Below, piece by piece: positions 18,774 through 28,301 of a DNA stretch of 64,000 nt. Each line of letters opens with the position of its first letter. The stretch's first letter is position 1. This stretch comes from Brasilonema sp. UFV-L1 (GTDB lineage Bacteria; Cyanobacteriota; Cyanobacteriia; Cyanobacteriales; Nostocaceae). The notes under the pieces were generated by a model. It was not told the DNA's origin and searched no databases. It was given only the letters and a program-made list of their open reading frames with translations. The DNA lies in NCBI RefSeq assembly GCF_012912105.1, contig NZ_QMEA01000020.1, forward strand, positions 1-64,000, given 5' to 3'. The position numbers and the translations under genes were made by a program.

Positions 18774-19517
18774 TTATCCGTCAGAAGATGGCTGAAACAC
18801 TAAATAAATGTAGTAAGTTGCCATCGGGATAACGGTGGCGGCGACTAAAAGTCCGACAATCCAAGCAGTTGCATTACCTTTGTTGACGTCAGTCTCTTCT
18901 GCTTTCGCAAAGGTGCTTTCTACCTGCACATTATCAACAATTTCGGGAGGCCCAGGATCCGGTTCGCCAGATAGAACAGCAACCAGGCGATCGCTAGCAT
19001 CTAGAAACGCCTGATTGTATTTATTACCATCCCGCAATGGTGCTGTCAAAGTTTCGGAAGCGACACTCAAGGCAATATCATCTGACATCAAAGATTTCAC
19101 TTGCTCGCCGGTTATAATTGCTGTACCGTTTTTTGCAGTATCAATCATTAATATCGTCTGATTTGCCTGTGCTTCCTTTGTCGGAAACCATTTTTCAAAG
19201 AGTGCTTTGGTAAAGCTCTCTGGAGTTTCACCGTAGTCAAGATGACGAAGTGTGACAATTCTGACTTCATTACCCGTTTGCTTTGCCAAATTCTCCAGGG
19301 TGCTGCTAAGCTTACTTTCATTTATACGGCTAATGACGTCAGCTTGATCCACAACCCAAGTAGGTTCACCACTTGTAATGGCTGGTATATCATACACACC
19401 AGTCGCCCAAGCAGGTGTAGCAAACACGAAAGTTGCCAAAATCACCATCACTGGCGTCAGAATGAGCCGTTGGATAAGCTTTTTCCAGCTATAGACTTGA
19501 TTGAGGAGCTGTTTCAT
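18774..19517 (-). CDS. TPM-domain protein, Psb32-like
   Basis: A 247-residue protein of the TPM (TLP18.3/Psb32/MOLO-1) family, linked to photosystem II repair in plants and cyanobacteria. The N-terminal signal/membrane segment is LILTPVMVILATFVFATPAWA. The TPM domain spans about 45-190 (VVDQADVISRINESKLSSTL, NEVRIVTLRHLDYG, NQTILMIDTAKNG). One C-terminal membrane segment follows (AWIVGLLVAATVIPMATYYI). ATG 19517 (MKQLLNQVYSW) is chosen over one nine codons upstream. The main domain should face the lumen or periplasm. Confidence 0.85.
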   Translation of the reverse strand: MKQLLNQVYSWKKLIQRLILTPVMVILATFVFATPAWATGVYDIPAITSGEPTWVVDQADVISRINESKLSSTLENLAKQTGNEVRIVTLRHLDYGETPESFTKALFEKWFPTKEAQANQTILMIDTAKNGTAIITGEQVKSLMSDDIALSVASETLTAPLRDGNKYNQAFLDASDRLVAVLSGEPDPGPPEIVDNVQVESTFAKAEETDVNKGNATAWIVGLLVAATVIPMATYYIYLVFQPSSDG

Positions 19518-20194
19518 GGGATTTACCAAAAGACAGACGTGCAAAAAAATACTACATCACTCATGGCAAAGTTTCGCTATTTACCTGCGTCTTATATGCA
19601 AAGCGCAATTTATGGTTATAAGCGAACACTGCTAATCACTTCTAGCTTAAATCTCAAGTAGCATAAAATTCACTAGTTTTTAATGTCAATCCGAATAGGG
19701 CGTTCATGAAGCCGGAAGTCAACACGCTTCCTGATTGCAATATCTCAAATGCCCTTACGTACAATGTTGCACAAGTTCGTAGCGTTATAGTTTGGGCGTT
19801 GTGCAAAGAACGCTTATAGCGCCACTACAAGCCCAGCGTTACGATACGAGTTTATGAAATACAGTACTAAATATTTTATTTTTTGGATCTCCCTCAGACA
19901 TCCTCAGATAATTTCTCCCTAAAATTTTGCAGATGCAGCAAAAAGCAAATTTTGTATCTTATCAGCCATATAACAAGTTAATAAGAGTTTTAAATATTAG
20001 CAGTGATGTTAGTTAACCGATGCGCGTACACACTGCACTTTTGTTGTTAAACAGTTAGTAAGAATTCAGGAGTCAGGAGCGTTCCCCTTACCTACGCTCC
20101 ATTTCCAGTCAGAATCATGAATGGTAAATGAGCAACTTCAACGCATAGCAAATTTTGTCTCTATCACAGCCACATTGAGTAAAACATGTAAGTC
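19518..20194. other. Gene-free stretch
   Basis: About 680 bp between divergent genes. It contains scattered repeat wording (GAGTCAGGAGC near 20075, GCGTTATAG/CTATAAGCG type around 19790-19850) and AT-rich DNA around 19860-20030. I see no credible reading frame, tRNA or structured RNA. Promoters for the Psb32-like gene and the 159-aa gene must lie here but cannot be placed. Confidence 0.5.
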
Positions 20195-20674
20195 ATGAAA
20201 CGTCTACAGCACGTTGATCCTGCTTTGAAGCAATTATTGGCGAAAATTCCTCAGGAAATCATTGATACTTTTACAGAAGAGGAAAGAAAAACCATCCAAA
20301 AAGCTTTTGGTCGTCATACTTTGACTCGTCATCCTTTAGATTTGAAAGTTTCGATTCCGATTCCAGGACTAAACTTTTATCTGGTGTTATTAGCTGATCC
20401 AGAAGGTCGTTTCAAACAGCGCTTGCAATCTCAAAAAAGCTTGTATTTTCTTTGGAATCCGAGTAATATCATGTTCATCATAGGATTTTTCATCATTCTA
20501 TTAACTTCTGGCTTTACGACTTTTTCCTTTGTTTTGTCCTTATTTCCTTCAACATCCACCTCTTTCTATCCTACATCTATTCCCTGGCTTGACAGTAAAT
20601 CTAAATGCGAACACACCAGAAGAATCTGGAGAAATGAAAAGTGTTGGGATTATGAACACAATCCTATGTTCTAA
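20195..20674 (+). CDS. Hypothetical membrane protein, 159 aa
   Basis: No family recognised. A soluble N-terminal half (LKQLLAKIPQEIIDTFTEEE) is followed by a segment around PIPGLNFYLVLLADPEGR, then one strong membrane segment, IMFIIGFFIILLTSGFTTF (about 90-112). The last 30 residues include two cysteines (SKCEHTRRIWRNEKCWDYE) that could form a disulfide or metal site. It starts at ATG 20195. No linked neighbours. Confidence 0.65.
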   Translation: MKRLQHVDPALKQLLAKIPQEIIDTFTEEERKTIQKAFGRHTLTRHPLDLKVSIPIPGLNFYLVLLADPEGRFKQRLQSQKSLYFLWNPSNIMFIIGFFIILLTSGFTTFSFVLSLFPSTSTSFYPTSIPWLDSKSKCEHTRRIWRNEKCWDYEHNPMF

Positions 20675-20840
20675 AACAGACTGACACTCATAAGGAGATG
20701 AAAGAATGAGAGAGTGAGAGAGTGTAGGAAAATATCTTTTCCTCTTCCCTCATTTCCTTCATCCAATAGCTTGATTTCACAACTCAAAGAGTAATGCTAC
20801 AATAAATTTGTGAAAAGTACAGATGACAAATCAACAAGAA

Positions 20841-21311
20841 TTAATCAGAAACGACTGACAAAGATGGTAAATTGCGTATTTCTTCACGCACACTCATGAG
20901 GATTTTACCAAGATGATTGTGACCTGTCTTATTGATACCACAACCCCAGAAATAATCGGTTGGTGAGTTTTCTACAATCAGTTTGTCACCGGTTGTTAAA
21001 AGAATTTCTCTAATATCGATATGTGTCAGAAACTTCTTGAGTACAGCTTCTCGCATCACTTGAATTTTAACATCCTCCCAATCTAATCGAACTTGGCGTG
21101 TAGTGTCACGTCCTAATGCTGCAGCCAATTCTGGTGTTTGAGCACTATGGATAAGAGGTATACTCATAGCATCTGAGGTTCCAACAAACTTTTGAGCTTG
21201 ATAATAATGCTCAACTGTTGACCAATAGATGTCTTGCATGATGATTCCATGAGGAGAAAAATTGGAAAAACAGCCATAGGGCTGCCAAATCTTGTAAAAG
21301 TAAATAGTCAT
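20841..21311 (-). CDS. NADAR family protein (YbiA-like N-glycosidase)
   Basis: A 156-residue NADAR-domain protein. Landmarks are GCFSNFSPHGI (13-23), WSTVEHYYQAQKF (30-42), the central AALGRDTTRQVR, FWGCGINKTGHNHLGKILMSVRE near the end, and conserved acidic and aromatic residues. YbiA removes the base from reactive riboflavin intermediates, and other NADAR enzymes hydrolyse ADP-ribosyl-guanine. No DarT-like ADP-ribosyltransferase or riboflavin genes are beside it, so the substrate is open. Full length. Confidence 0.9.
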   Translation of the reverse strand: MTIYFYKIWQPYGCFSNFSPHGIIMQDIYWSTVEHYYQAQKFVGTSDAMSIPLIHSAQTPELAAALGRDTTRQVRLDWEDVKIQVMREAVLKKFLTHIDIREILLTTGDKLIVENSPTDYFWGCGINKTGHNHLGKILMSVREEIRNLPSLSVVSD

Positions 21312-21472
21312 TTGAAAATTGCTGTTTTATGCATTAAAATTCATTATTACGGTAGATTCTAGCAAGAAATGGTCTGCTTTGAATTCCACCATATTACTTG
21401 TCTAAAGGTGGAAGATTGCTTTCAAAAGAGAGTTATATGGTGAAATGAAAAGTTGCAAAAGAGAGGTTGATA

Positions 21473-21964
21473 ATGGAGGCAAAAAGTGAAAAAAGTAACC
21501 AACGTATACCGTTAATTGTTGCTGGAATTTTCCTTGGTTTAGGTCTTGGTGGATTCTTTGATGGCATTGTGCTGCATCAGATTCTTCAGTGGCACCATAT
21601 GTTGAGCAATGTTCGACCTTTGACCACAATCTCTAATATAGATGTGAATACAGTCTGGGACGGCTTATTTCACGCTTTTGATTGGATCATGACTGTGATT
21701 GGAGTGGTATTGCTATGGCGGGCAGGACGGCGTGAAGATGTTCCTTGGTCATCCAATATCTATTTTGGATCTATACTTATCGGCGCTGGATTGTTTAACT
21801 TAATTGAAGGAGTGATTGATCATCATATTCTCGGTATCCATCATGTCAAACCAGGACCAAATCAGTTAGCCTGGGATTTAGGATTTCTTGCCGTTGGTGC
21901 GCTTCTTGTTGTCGTTGGGTGGTTCACCATACAACAAAGAAAGCAAAATTTAGAACTTAAGTAG
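21473..21964 (+). CDS. DUF2243 family membrane protein
   Basis: A 163-residue protein with four predicted membrane helices. The family's conserved histidines and acids are present (GFFDGIVLHQILQWHHM, GLFHAFDW, LIEGVIDHHILGIHHV), which hint at metal or heme binding, but no function is established. ATG 21473 follows GAGAGG at a suitable distance; an upstream in-frame TTG is less likely. The gene stands alone. Confidence 0.85.
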   Translation: MEAKSEKSNQRIPLIVAGIFLGLGLGGFFDGIVLHQILQWHHMLSNVRPLTTISNIDVNTVWDGLFHAFDWIMTVIGVVLLWRAGRREDVPWSSNIYFGSILIGAGLFNLIEGVIDHHILGIHHVKPGPNQLAWDLGFLAVGALLVVVGWFTIQQRKQNLELK

Positions 21965-21969
21965 GTTAT

Positions 21970-22081
21970 ATCTTACACCAGGGTCAAAAACCGGGTTTCT
22001 TGAGAATGACGACAGTTAAAATCCTTAATTTTCTGCCTCAGTGACCCGGTTTTTTAGATCTTGTTGAGAATCATGCAAGAT
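21970..22081. mobile_element. MITE-like element, ATCTTGCACC family, copy 1
   Basis: It starts ATCTTACACC and ends ATGCAAGAT and shares AAAAACCGGGTTTCTTGAGA and CTTGTTGAGAAT with the copy at 50614-50723. The terminal inverted repeats are imperfect here but exact (ATCTTGCACC) in the other copy. About 112 bp, no coding capacity. Confidence 0.6.
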
Positions 22082-22143
22082 GTCGGCTAGCCGCTGTATA
22101 CATGGGTGAATTTTCCACAAATCCTCCAGTCGGAATTCAGCTA

Positions 22144-22971
22144 TTAATCCTGTTGATGAGAAAATATGTAAGCACCCCATAGGGAAAGGGCGATCGCCAT
22201 CACGAATAAAATTGGCACGCAATACCAAGGAAACTGAGACAATGGTAAATAAACAGCTGCACGCAATCCGAGGCTAGCGTAGGTAAGCGGTAACAAGTAA
22301 ACAACGACTTTCAAAACTGTTGGTAATGTACCTGGATCAAAAAACGTTCCTCCCAAGAATGACATCGGGATAATAATAAAGTTGTTGTAGAGTCCGACTG
22401 ATTCAAGGGATTTCACCGTCAACCCTACAATCACTCCCAAACCAGCAAAAACTGCACAACTTAATACCAGTATCAGCACAAACAATGGATTGAGAAAATT
22501 CCAGTTTCTAGTAAACACTAGGGCAACTAAAATAACGCTAAGTGAAGTCATTAATCCCCGCGTCACTCCCGCCAGCATTTTTCCTATGTGCAACGCCAGA
22601 GGATGCACGGGGACGAGTAATAATTCCTCGAAGTTTTTGGTAAAGATTCTGTCTCCGCAGATGGAAAAAGTCGTCCCGACAAAGCTGACTGTCATAGACG
22701 ACAGTGCTACCATTCCTGGTAAAATAAATTCTAAATAGTTATTATAATCACTACTGATTCCTGAGCCAGGTTTGATTGAGCTACCCAAACCCAAGCCAAA
22801 AGTCAGAATGTATATCAGTGGAGAGATTAATCCAGATGACGCAATTGGTACAAATCGCGCACGTAATTCTAGCCAATCTCCCCAGAAGATTGTGAGACTA
22901 TCGGCTATGAGAGTTTGAAATTGTGAGATTTTGAAACTTTTGCCAAAGGGCAGCGATCGTAGGAGTATCAC
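22144..22971 (-). CDS. ABC-2 type transporter permease
   Basis: A 275-residue permease of the ABC-2 (drug/polysaccharide export) class. Six membrane segments are visible, including LISPLIYILTFGLGLGSSI, YLEFILPGMVALSSMTVSF, GLMTSLSVILVALVF and VLILVLSCAVFAGLGVIVGL. The mid-protein motif with FEELLLVPVHPLALHIGKM is typical. The start is GTG 22971; no ATG is near the N-terminus. No ATP-binding partner is adjacent, so the ATPase is encoded elsewhere. The substrate is unknown. Confidence 0.88.
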   Translation of the reverse strand: MILLRSLPFGKSFKISQFQTLIADSLTIFWGDWLELRARFVPIASSGLISPLIYILTFGLGLGSSIKPGSGISSDYNNYLEFILPGMVALSSMTVSFVGTTFSICGDRIFTKNFEELLLVPVHPLALHIGKMLAGVTRGLMTSLSVILVALVFTRNWNFLNPLFVLILVLSCAVFAGLGVIVGLTVKSLESVGLYNNFIIIPMSFLGGTFFDPGTLPTVLKVVVYLLPLTYASLGLRAAVYLPLSQFPWYCVPILFVMAIALSLWGAYIFSHQQD

Positions 22972-23068
22972 TTTAGTTGTACAGAATGTATTAATATATT
23001 CTTAATATTTAAGTTAACAGAAATTTGCGGTTCCACTGTTAAAAGTAAATGGGTAAGTAGCAACAGTA

Positions 23069-23097
23069 GCCCCACCTAGATCAGATCCAAGTGGGGC
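23069..23097 (-). terminator. Possible terminator hairpin downstream of the cupin gene
   Basis: GCCCCAC and GTGGGGC form a 7-bp stem around a 15-nt loop between the cupin gene and the ABC permease. No clear U-run follows, so termination is plausible but not assured. Confidence 0.35.
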
Positions 23098-23144
23098 ACT
23101 AATAATGTGTAGCGTAAGTGTCAGTCAAGCATTATTTTGTTAAC

Positions 23145-23609
23145 TTAACGACTGAGATCAACTCGACGAAATTCCGAAGGCGGATTGGGCACTTTTTCAT
23201 GGGCACAGGGAAGGGGAGATTGAGCCAGCACCACAATCATTCTTTCCGTACCAGTATTTATAATTTCATGTCCCACATCTTTAGGAATGTGAACACAGTC
23301 TCCAGCTTGTACAGCCGCAATTTCATCAGCCACAATCACATCTCCTGCACCTTGCACAAAGTAACAAATTTCGTCACTTTGGGAATGCTTGTGCAATGGG
23401 TTGGATTGACCCGGCTCAATGCAGTAGATATTGAAATGCATGGAATCGGTAGAGAAAATTCGTCGCCGCACAAAGAAGCGAGGATTGAACTGAGCTATTT
23501 CTTCCAGGTTTTTGAGGTCGCCATTGCTGAACTTTTTGGGATCTTGCAAAAGACTAGTATCAGCTTGTAAGGGAATCAAACCAATTTCGTTGGTAATTTC
23601 AGTTTGCAT
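23145..23609 (-). CDS. Cupin domain protein
   Basis: A 154-residue single cupin. Motif 1 is PLHKHSQSDEICYFVQGAG, with metal-binding His/His/Glu, and motif 2 is GDCVHIPKDVGHEIIN. ATG 23609 has AAGGAGAG in front; the reading frame upstream runs into a short repeated sequence (GGTTCAAATCGT). The substrate cannot be deduced; it could be a dioxygenase or a metal-binding regulator. It lies downstream of the broken MFS/chrB pair on the same strand. Confidence 0.85.
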   Translation of the reverse strand: MQTEITNEIGLIPLQADTSLLQDPKKFSNGDLKNLEEIAQFNPRFFVRRRIFSTDSMHFNIYCIEPGQSNPLHKHSQSDEICYFVQGAGDVIVADEIAAVQAGDCVHIPKDVGHEIINTGTERMIVVLAQSPLPCAHEKVPNPPSEFRRVDLSR

Positions 23610-23726
23610 GGTAAGTCTCTCCTTTATTAACTTCGTTATTAGTTCAACTCGTGGTTCAAATCGTGGTTCAAATCGTGTCACCCAATTAAGCTAGTGAATG
23701 AATACATTGGTATTCCTTTTTTGTCG

Positions 23727-24659
23727 TTAGCCTCTTGCTGGTTCCTCCCTGACACCAATCCGAAAAGCTAGTGCTGCTCCAATTAAAATTCCTGATATTA
23801 AGGCAAACGAAAGGCGGAAATCTTCACCACCTGACCAACTAATCAATACACCTGCCAATAAAGGACCTGCAGCGTGTCCCACATCAAAGATGGTTCCAAA
23901 GGTACCCATTGCTGAACCTAAATTACTTTCACTGCAAAAGTCAGCTACTAATGCTGCAGTTCCTGAGGTAACAATCGCCTCTCCAATTCCAAACACTGCG
24001 GCTAAAACCAGTAAGACCACATAGTTTTGAAACCAGGGGATGAGGGCAAAGGGGATTGCACAAGCAAACATACCCCAAAACAGCAGAGGTAATCGCCCTC
24101 TTTGGTCTGACAACCTGCCCATAAATGGCTTAGAAAAAGTTGTCACCAGAATCTGCACACCCCAAAGCATCCCCGCTTGAAATGCACTAAATCCGCAAAT
24201 CTTGACAGCGTAAATAGGTAAGAAAGCTTCTAAGGCTCCAACTGAGAGGTTTTGCACTCCTTCGATGTTGCTGCTGAGTAACACTCGCCTATCCATTAGG
24301 ATTTCACGGATACCTTTTTTAAACTTTCTCCAAACTGCGCCGAGTGTACGCGTTTGTTCAGACTTCGGTTCTTCCCATTGGTCTTTTAGCACCAACAAAG
24401 CAATCAGTAACGAAGCTGTACCCAAGGCTGCAACCACACCGTAGATAATGTGAAATTGGACAAGGCTAGGTGTCCCACTTCCCGCTAGCTGAGTCAGCAA
24501 AAACCCACCCAACGGCGCTCCAATCAGATTGCCAATAATGGTGACGGATGAGAACCAAGACAACATTTCTGCTCGTCTATCCTTAGCAATGCTCACCACG
24601 ACAGCCATTGCTACAGGTCCATAAATTGCTGTGGCAAAACCATGCAAGAATCGCACCAC
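23727..24659 (-). pseudogene. MFS transporter, 5'-truncated
   Basis: About 310 residues covering roughly the last three quarters of a major facilitator transporter. It opens within a conserved segment (RFLHGFATAIYGPVAMAVV) that normally lies about 90-100 residues in, so the first helices are missing. The remaining helices and the loop MGRLSDQRGRLPLL look normal. Its 5' end is joined directly to chrB in another frame (junction near 24660-24680). Initiation at an internal GTG would give a protein lacking TM1-3, probably inactive. Confidence 0.8.
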
Positions 24660-25506
24660 AATCTACTCCTGCTGTTTCAGGACGCGCATATTGTCCGTCT
24701 CGCAGGTCAATTTCATGCACAATTTCCCCAACAGCTTGCATTCCAGGTTTATTCAAGCCAAATGCAGCCGCCATCACTTCAAAAGTGCAAAGGTTGCCAC
24801 AATGTCCAAAGAAAGCATCTTTCATTTCAAAGGCGACTTCATCAGGAGCAACCTCATGAGAATATCGAATTTCAGCACTTGGATTGATAAATCGACGAAT
24901 GAGCCAAATGCAGGCTAAGCGGTCTACATACGGTCGGGGTCTGGTAACCCATCGCTTATCCCGGTATTGGGCAATTGCTGTATGTGGAATCTCTACTGCC
25001 ACAGATACACTCAGAGATAGTGCTTGAGCAACACGGTTTAATGCAGTTATTACTCGTTGTCCATCAGGACAATCGAAAAAGTCAACACGAGCAATCTCAG
25101 TGTGTTGTTTCCGTAGTTTTTCTAAAGTTTCAAGCAGACTCCTACGCTCTTCTAAGCTGGTGTTGGCATTTACAGACTTTTCCAATTCAATTGCTTGGGC
25201 TTCAATCTCTTGGTACTCTTCGCTACGAGCTTTACGAAATAATTCAGTGATTTCCTCATCTGCTAATCCCTCAAATCGCTCTACCCGCATAACTAATGCT
25301 TCACCCTTTGCCTGTTGTACTTCCTGCGCCAGCCATTGAAAGGATTCTATACACTCATCACGGGCAGGCAAAACGTGAATACCGCTTTTAAGAGAGATGG
25401 CTCCTATTCGTCGCAGTCGTCGCCACAGCGTGACACGAGGACTAGACGACGACTTGGAAGGGAGAGAGTAAGAGAAAATCATCCAACTCAACTTTGATAC
25501 CTCCAT
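24583..25506 (-). pseudogene. chrB: ChrB chromate resistance protein, 3'-truncated
   Basis: The N-terminal ChrB domain (LWRRLRRIGAISLKSGIHVL, EECIESF-type region) and C-terminal ChrB domain (RWVTRPRPYVDRLACIWLIR, FFGHCGNLCTFEVM, IVHEIDLRDGQYARPETAG) are clear. Family members continue about 35 residues further; here the frame runs into MFS sequence read out of frame and stops at 24583. ChrB proteins sense or act in chromate resistance. Most of the protein is present, so partial function is possible. The start is ATG 25506. Confidence 0.8.
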
Positions 25507-25509
25507 CAA

Positions 25510-25811
25510 GAGCTTAAAGTAATATTTATTTCAATAGAAAGCAATAATATTTCATAAAAATTGTTGATACTAGGGTGATTAAGGTCATAGAATTTGTTAG
25601 TCATAAAATAAGCAATAAGTCAACTATTTGAATCACATACAGCATCAATCTAGCATGCTTCCATTTTGCTGAATCTGTCAGGTGGTAGGAACATAACAGA
25701 AAAACTTACAGACAATGACACTCAAGAATCGTCATACTGAAAGAGGGAGAGCAATTGAATCCACTCCCTGCTGTCCAAAGGGTAAAATTGATTAAGCGTG
25801 ATTAAGCAAAA
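25510..25811. other. Gene-free stretch between chrB and DUF3172 gene
   Basis: An AT-rich intergenic region between divergent genes. I see no repeat, RNA gene or clear promoter element in it. Confidence 0.4.
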
Positions 25812-26351
25812 ATGAGACGAAAATCCACTGGTAGAACAGCTACGATTCCTAAACCCTCTATCTTCCAATCTCCTATGTTTAATTTCACCACCATAGCGAT
25901 TTTGGGAGGGGTATTTGTTTTGGGTATTGGGATTGGTATTGCTTTTAGCTCGACGGCTACATTTACTCCCAACAACGTAGCTACACGAGAATTTATTGAT
26001 ACTAAAGCACCAAATGCTGATATTTGCGTGCAGTATGGAGCCAGCGCTATGGTGATGGACACTAGATTATTTGTAACTCTTAACCCCTTTAAAGTATACG
26101 TCGGTCAGCCTAGTATGCGTCCTGGCTGTGTTTTGCGTTCTAGTAACTGGGCTATTTTAGAGCAAAAGAAACTTGTGTCATCAGATCAAGTCAGAGATTG
26201 CAAAAATCGCCTGAACCACTTTGCTTATGCGGGTGATTTGAACGGCGACAAACCTGATATTAGCTGCACTTACGAGAACGATGATGCGAAAAACTTCTTC
26301 ATCAACCAACCAGGAGCAACAGCTCCAACACTGGAAACAGAAAGATTCTAG
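25812..26351 (+). CDS. DUF3172 family protein
   Basis: A 179-residue cyanobacterial protein. One membrane anchor lies near the N-terminus (ILGGVFVLGIGIGIAF, about 33-50). A conserved soluble domain follows with ADICVQYGASAMVMDTR, VTLNPFKVYVGQP, MRPGCVLRSSNWAIL and PDISCTYEND. The role is unknown. The start is ATG 25812. It converges with the AMIN gene across a hairpin at 26375-26422. Confidence 0.85.
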   Translation: MRRKSTGRTATIPKPSIFQSPMFNFTTIAILGGVFVLGIGIGIAFSSTATFTPNNVATREFIDTKAPNADICVQYGASAMVMDTRLFVTLNPFKVYVGQPSMRPGCVLRSSNWAILEQKKLVSSDQVRDCKNRLNHFAYAGDLNGDKPDISCTYENDDAKNFFINQPGATAPTLETERF

Positions 26352-26374
26352 AAAAGATGAAGACAGAAGAAGAA

Positions 26375-26422
26375 AGAAAGAAGAATTTCCTTGTTATTTG
26401 GTTTTTCGTTCTTCTTTCTTTT
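26375..26422. terminator. Bidirectional terminator hairpin
   Basis: A perfect 13-bp inverted repeat, AAAGAAAGAAGAA with TTCTTCTTTCTTT, separated by 22 nt, sits between the stop codons of two convergent genes and is followed by T-rich sequence on either strand. Confidence 0.55.
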
Positions 26423-26429
26423 TCTACCT

Positions 26430-27551
26430 TTACCTTGTAGAGTTGGGAAAAGGTTCACCAAACTCAATCACCCCAGAATTAGGAAAACGAGTTGAAGCAT
26501 TGGGAACAGTTGGAACAGGAAAATTTGACTCCCCCACAGCAGGAACTCTGTGATTACTATGACTGCGTTGATATGGAAAAGAAGGTGCAGGAAAAGCAGA
26601 ATCAGAAAGTTGAGAAGGATTATTACGGCTTAAGGGCGGTACTTGGACAGATGGTGTTTGTGGAAAGTTATTAGTTGTTGCAGGTAGGGTTGTTAATGGT
26701 GGCGGTACACTGAAATCAGGTACTTGTTGCTGATTATAGGTAGCTGATGGTAAGTTGTTTGGAGGTTGTGGGTAATTATTGTACATTCCAGGTTGTGGAC
26801 TGCCTGGAGATTGTGGCGGATTATAAACACCCACTGATGGATTATTAGATGGTTGTGGCGGATTATTATAGATACCAAGTGGTGAGTGACTAGGTGGCTG
26901 TGGAGAATTGTAAGTGGCTGATGGTAAGTTACCTGAAGGCTGTGGCGGGTTGTAGATACCAAGTGGTGTGTTACTTGGTAACGGTGGAGTTATAGTTGTC
27001 GGTGAAAAATTGCTAGGATTCCTAGGTGCAGGTGACAAGTATCCTTGTGGTAAAGAGTTACCGCTGCTACTAGCAACCAAAGGACGTAATACCCAACGGT
27101 TGGGATTGTTTCTCGAAACAGGTTGCAGTTGCACTTGGTTTGGAGCAATGAAAGTTCCTGGTGCTAAATCCATGACAATACGAGTAACATCTGCGTTGAG
27201 TTGGGAAACGCGAATGCTTTGGATGGCTCCATAAAAATTTTGTTTGGTGGGAATTCTGCCTAATTTAGTACCTGGCAAATCTATAACTATGCGCGATGGT
27301 TGGCTGAGGTAAAAGTATCGAGGTTGTGCGGCTGCTGAGAGGGAAATTTCTAGTTGTGATGTCTCTGGAGAAAAGCGCCAATCCTCAAGTCTTGCTACTG
27401 GCGCGGTGCTACTACTATTGTTGCCCACATCAAAAGCATAGACGCTTAATGGTTTGCTATTAAATGCTGCTACATACAAGCCAAACAAGCTAACCCGAAA
27501 TAAATACTTGCAAAACCGGAAAAATAGTTTATTCCTTAATTGCTTATCCAT
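26430..27551 (-). CDS. AMIN-domain protein with long Pro/Asn-rich tail
   Basis: A 373-residue exported protein. A hydrophobic leader is followed by one AMIN domain (about 48-160: LEDWRFSPETSQLEISLS, PSRIVIDLPGT, ADVTRIVMDLAPGTF), which binds peptidoglycan or targets the envelope. The second half is a low-complexity repeat of units such as PQPSNNPSVGVYNPPQ and PLGIYNPPQPSGNLPSATYN, likely an extended linker in the periplasm. No amidase domain is present, unlike AmiC. ATG 27551 (MDKQLRNK) is chosen over one ten codons upstream. Confidence 0.85.
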   Translation of the reverse strand: MDKQLRNKLFFRFCKYLFRVSLFGLYVAAFNSKPLSVYAFDVGNNSSSTAPVARLEDWRFSPETSQLEISLSAAAQPRYFYLSQPSRIVIDLPGTKLGRIPTKQNFYGAIQSIRVSQLNADVTRIVMDLAPGTFIAPNQVQLQPVSRNNPNRWVLRPLVASSSGNSLPQGYLSPAPRNPSNFSPTTITPPLPSNTPLGIYNPPQPSGNLPSATYNSPQPPSHSPLGIYNNPPQPSNNPSVGVYNPPQSPGSPQPGMYNNYPQPPNNLPSATYNQQQVPDFSVPPPLTTLPATTNNFPQTPSVQVPPLSRNNPSQLSDSAFPAPSFPYQRSHSNHRVPAVGESNFPVPTVPNASTRFPNSGVIEFGEPFPNSTR

Positions 27552-27726
27552 ACTCCTCACGACTCCACAAAATTGATTCACAATTGTTATCTACAATTGT
27601 CCATGACAACTCGTTTTTTGGCTTCTCGCTTTTACCAAACGTCTCATGAAAAAGAATCCAGCATTTCCTCCTGAACGGAGGCGGAGCAAGGAAACCTCCG
27701 CTCCAGCAATTCTGAATTCTTACTTA

Positions 27727-28254
27727 TTAATGACTGCTTGACTCCTGAGATTGTTCATTCTTTTTTTGTGGTTTTGCTGTCAATCCAATAGCTTTGGAAG
27801 TGTGACTCACATTTATGTTACCTACTAAATCTTCTTGCTGTGCCAATTGAAGTTGTATCTTAACTGGGATAATATTTGCTTGTGTTTGAGAATTTGGAGT
27901 ATTGCATAGGATATATCTGGGAACTTTTCCAGATAAACTCAATTGTTGATTCTCAAGTTTACCAGTGAGAGCATATTTTTCAGATGATAGTGTCGAGTTT
28001 GTTGTTGAGTTAGCTGGCACTAAAAATCCATTTAAGTAAATTCCTGATTGCTGAATCTTTAAGAAGATAACATTTAATTTTTCGCATACAGGTAATTTTT
28101 CACTCAAGATGAGATGATAGTTACTGTTAATTGTCGGAGGTGCTTTGAGCTTATTTTCTCCATAAACACTTACGACTTTAAATAAAAGCAGTACTGAACT
28201 GATTGCCACACCATAAAAGGTTAGGGATTTTAAGTTGAAATGAGATTTGGTCAT
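27727..28254 (-). CDS. Hypothetical exported protein, 175 aa
   Basis: No family recognised. The N-terminal segment FYGVAISSVLLLFKVVSVYG looks like a signal or anchor. The rest is beta-rich with two cysteines (PVCEKLN, RYILCNTP) that could pair. The tail is Gln/Ser/Lys-rich. It lies 47 bp downstream of the antiporter gene on the same strand, so it may be co-transcribed. Confidence 0.65.
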   Translation of the reverse strand: MTKSHFNLKSLTFYGVAISSVLLLFKVVSVYGENKLKAPPTINSNYHLILSEKLPVCEKLNVIFLKIQQSGIYLNGFLVPANSTTNSTLSSEKYALTGKLENQQLSLSGKVPRYILCNTPNSQTQANIIPVKIQLQLAQQEDLVGNINVSHTSKAIGLTAKPQKKNEQSQESSSH

Positions 28255-28301
28255 GGAGATAAGAGATAATAGAGAACCAAGACAAATAATGAAGCCTTCA
28301 T

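Noticed and set aside
23640-23685. GGTTCAAATC sequences resembling a tRNA T-arm
   Set aside because: They are a tandem repeat (GTGGTTCAAATC) with no acceptor, D or anticodon arms around them.
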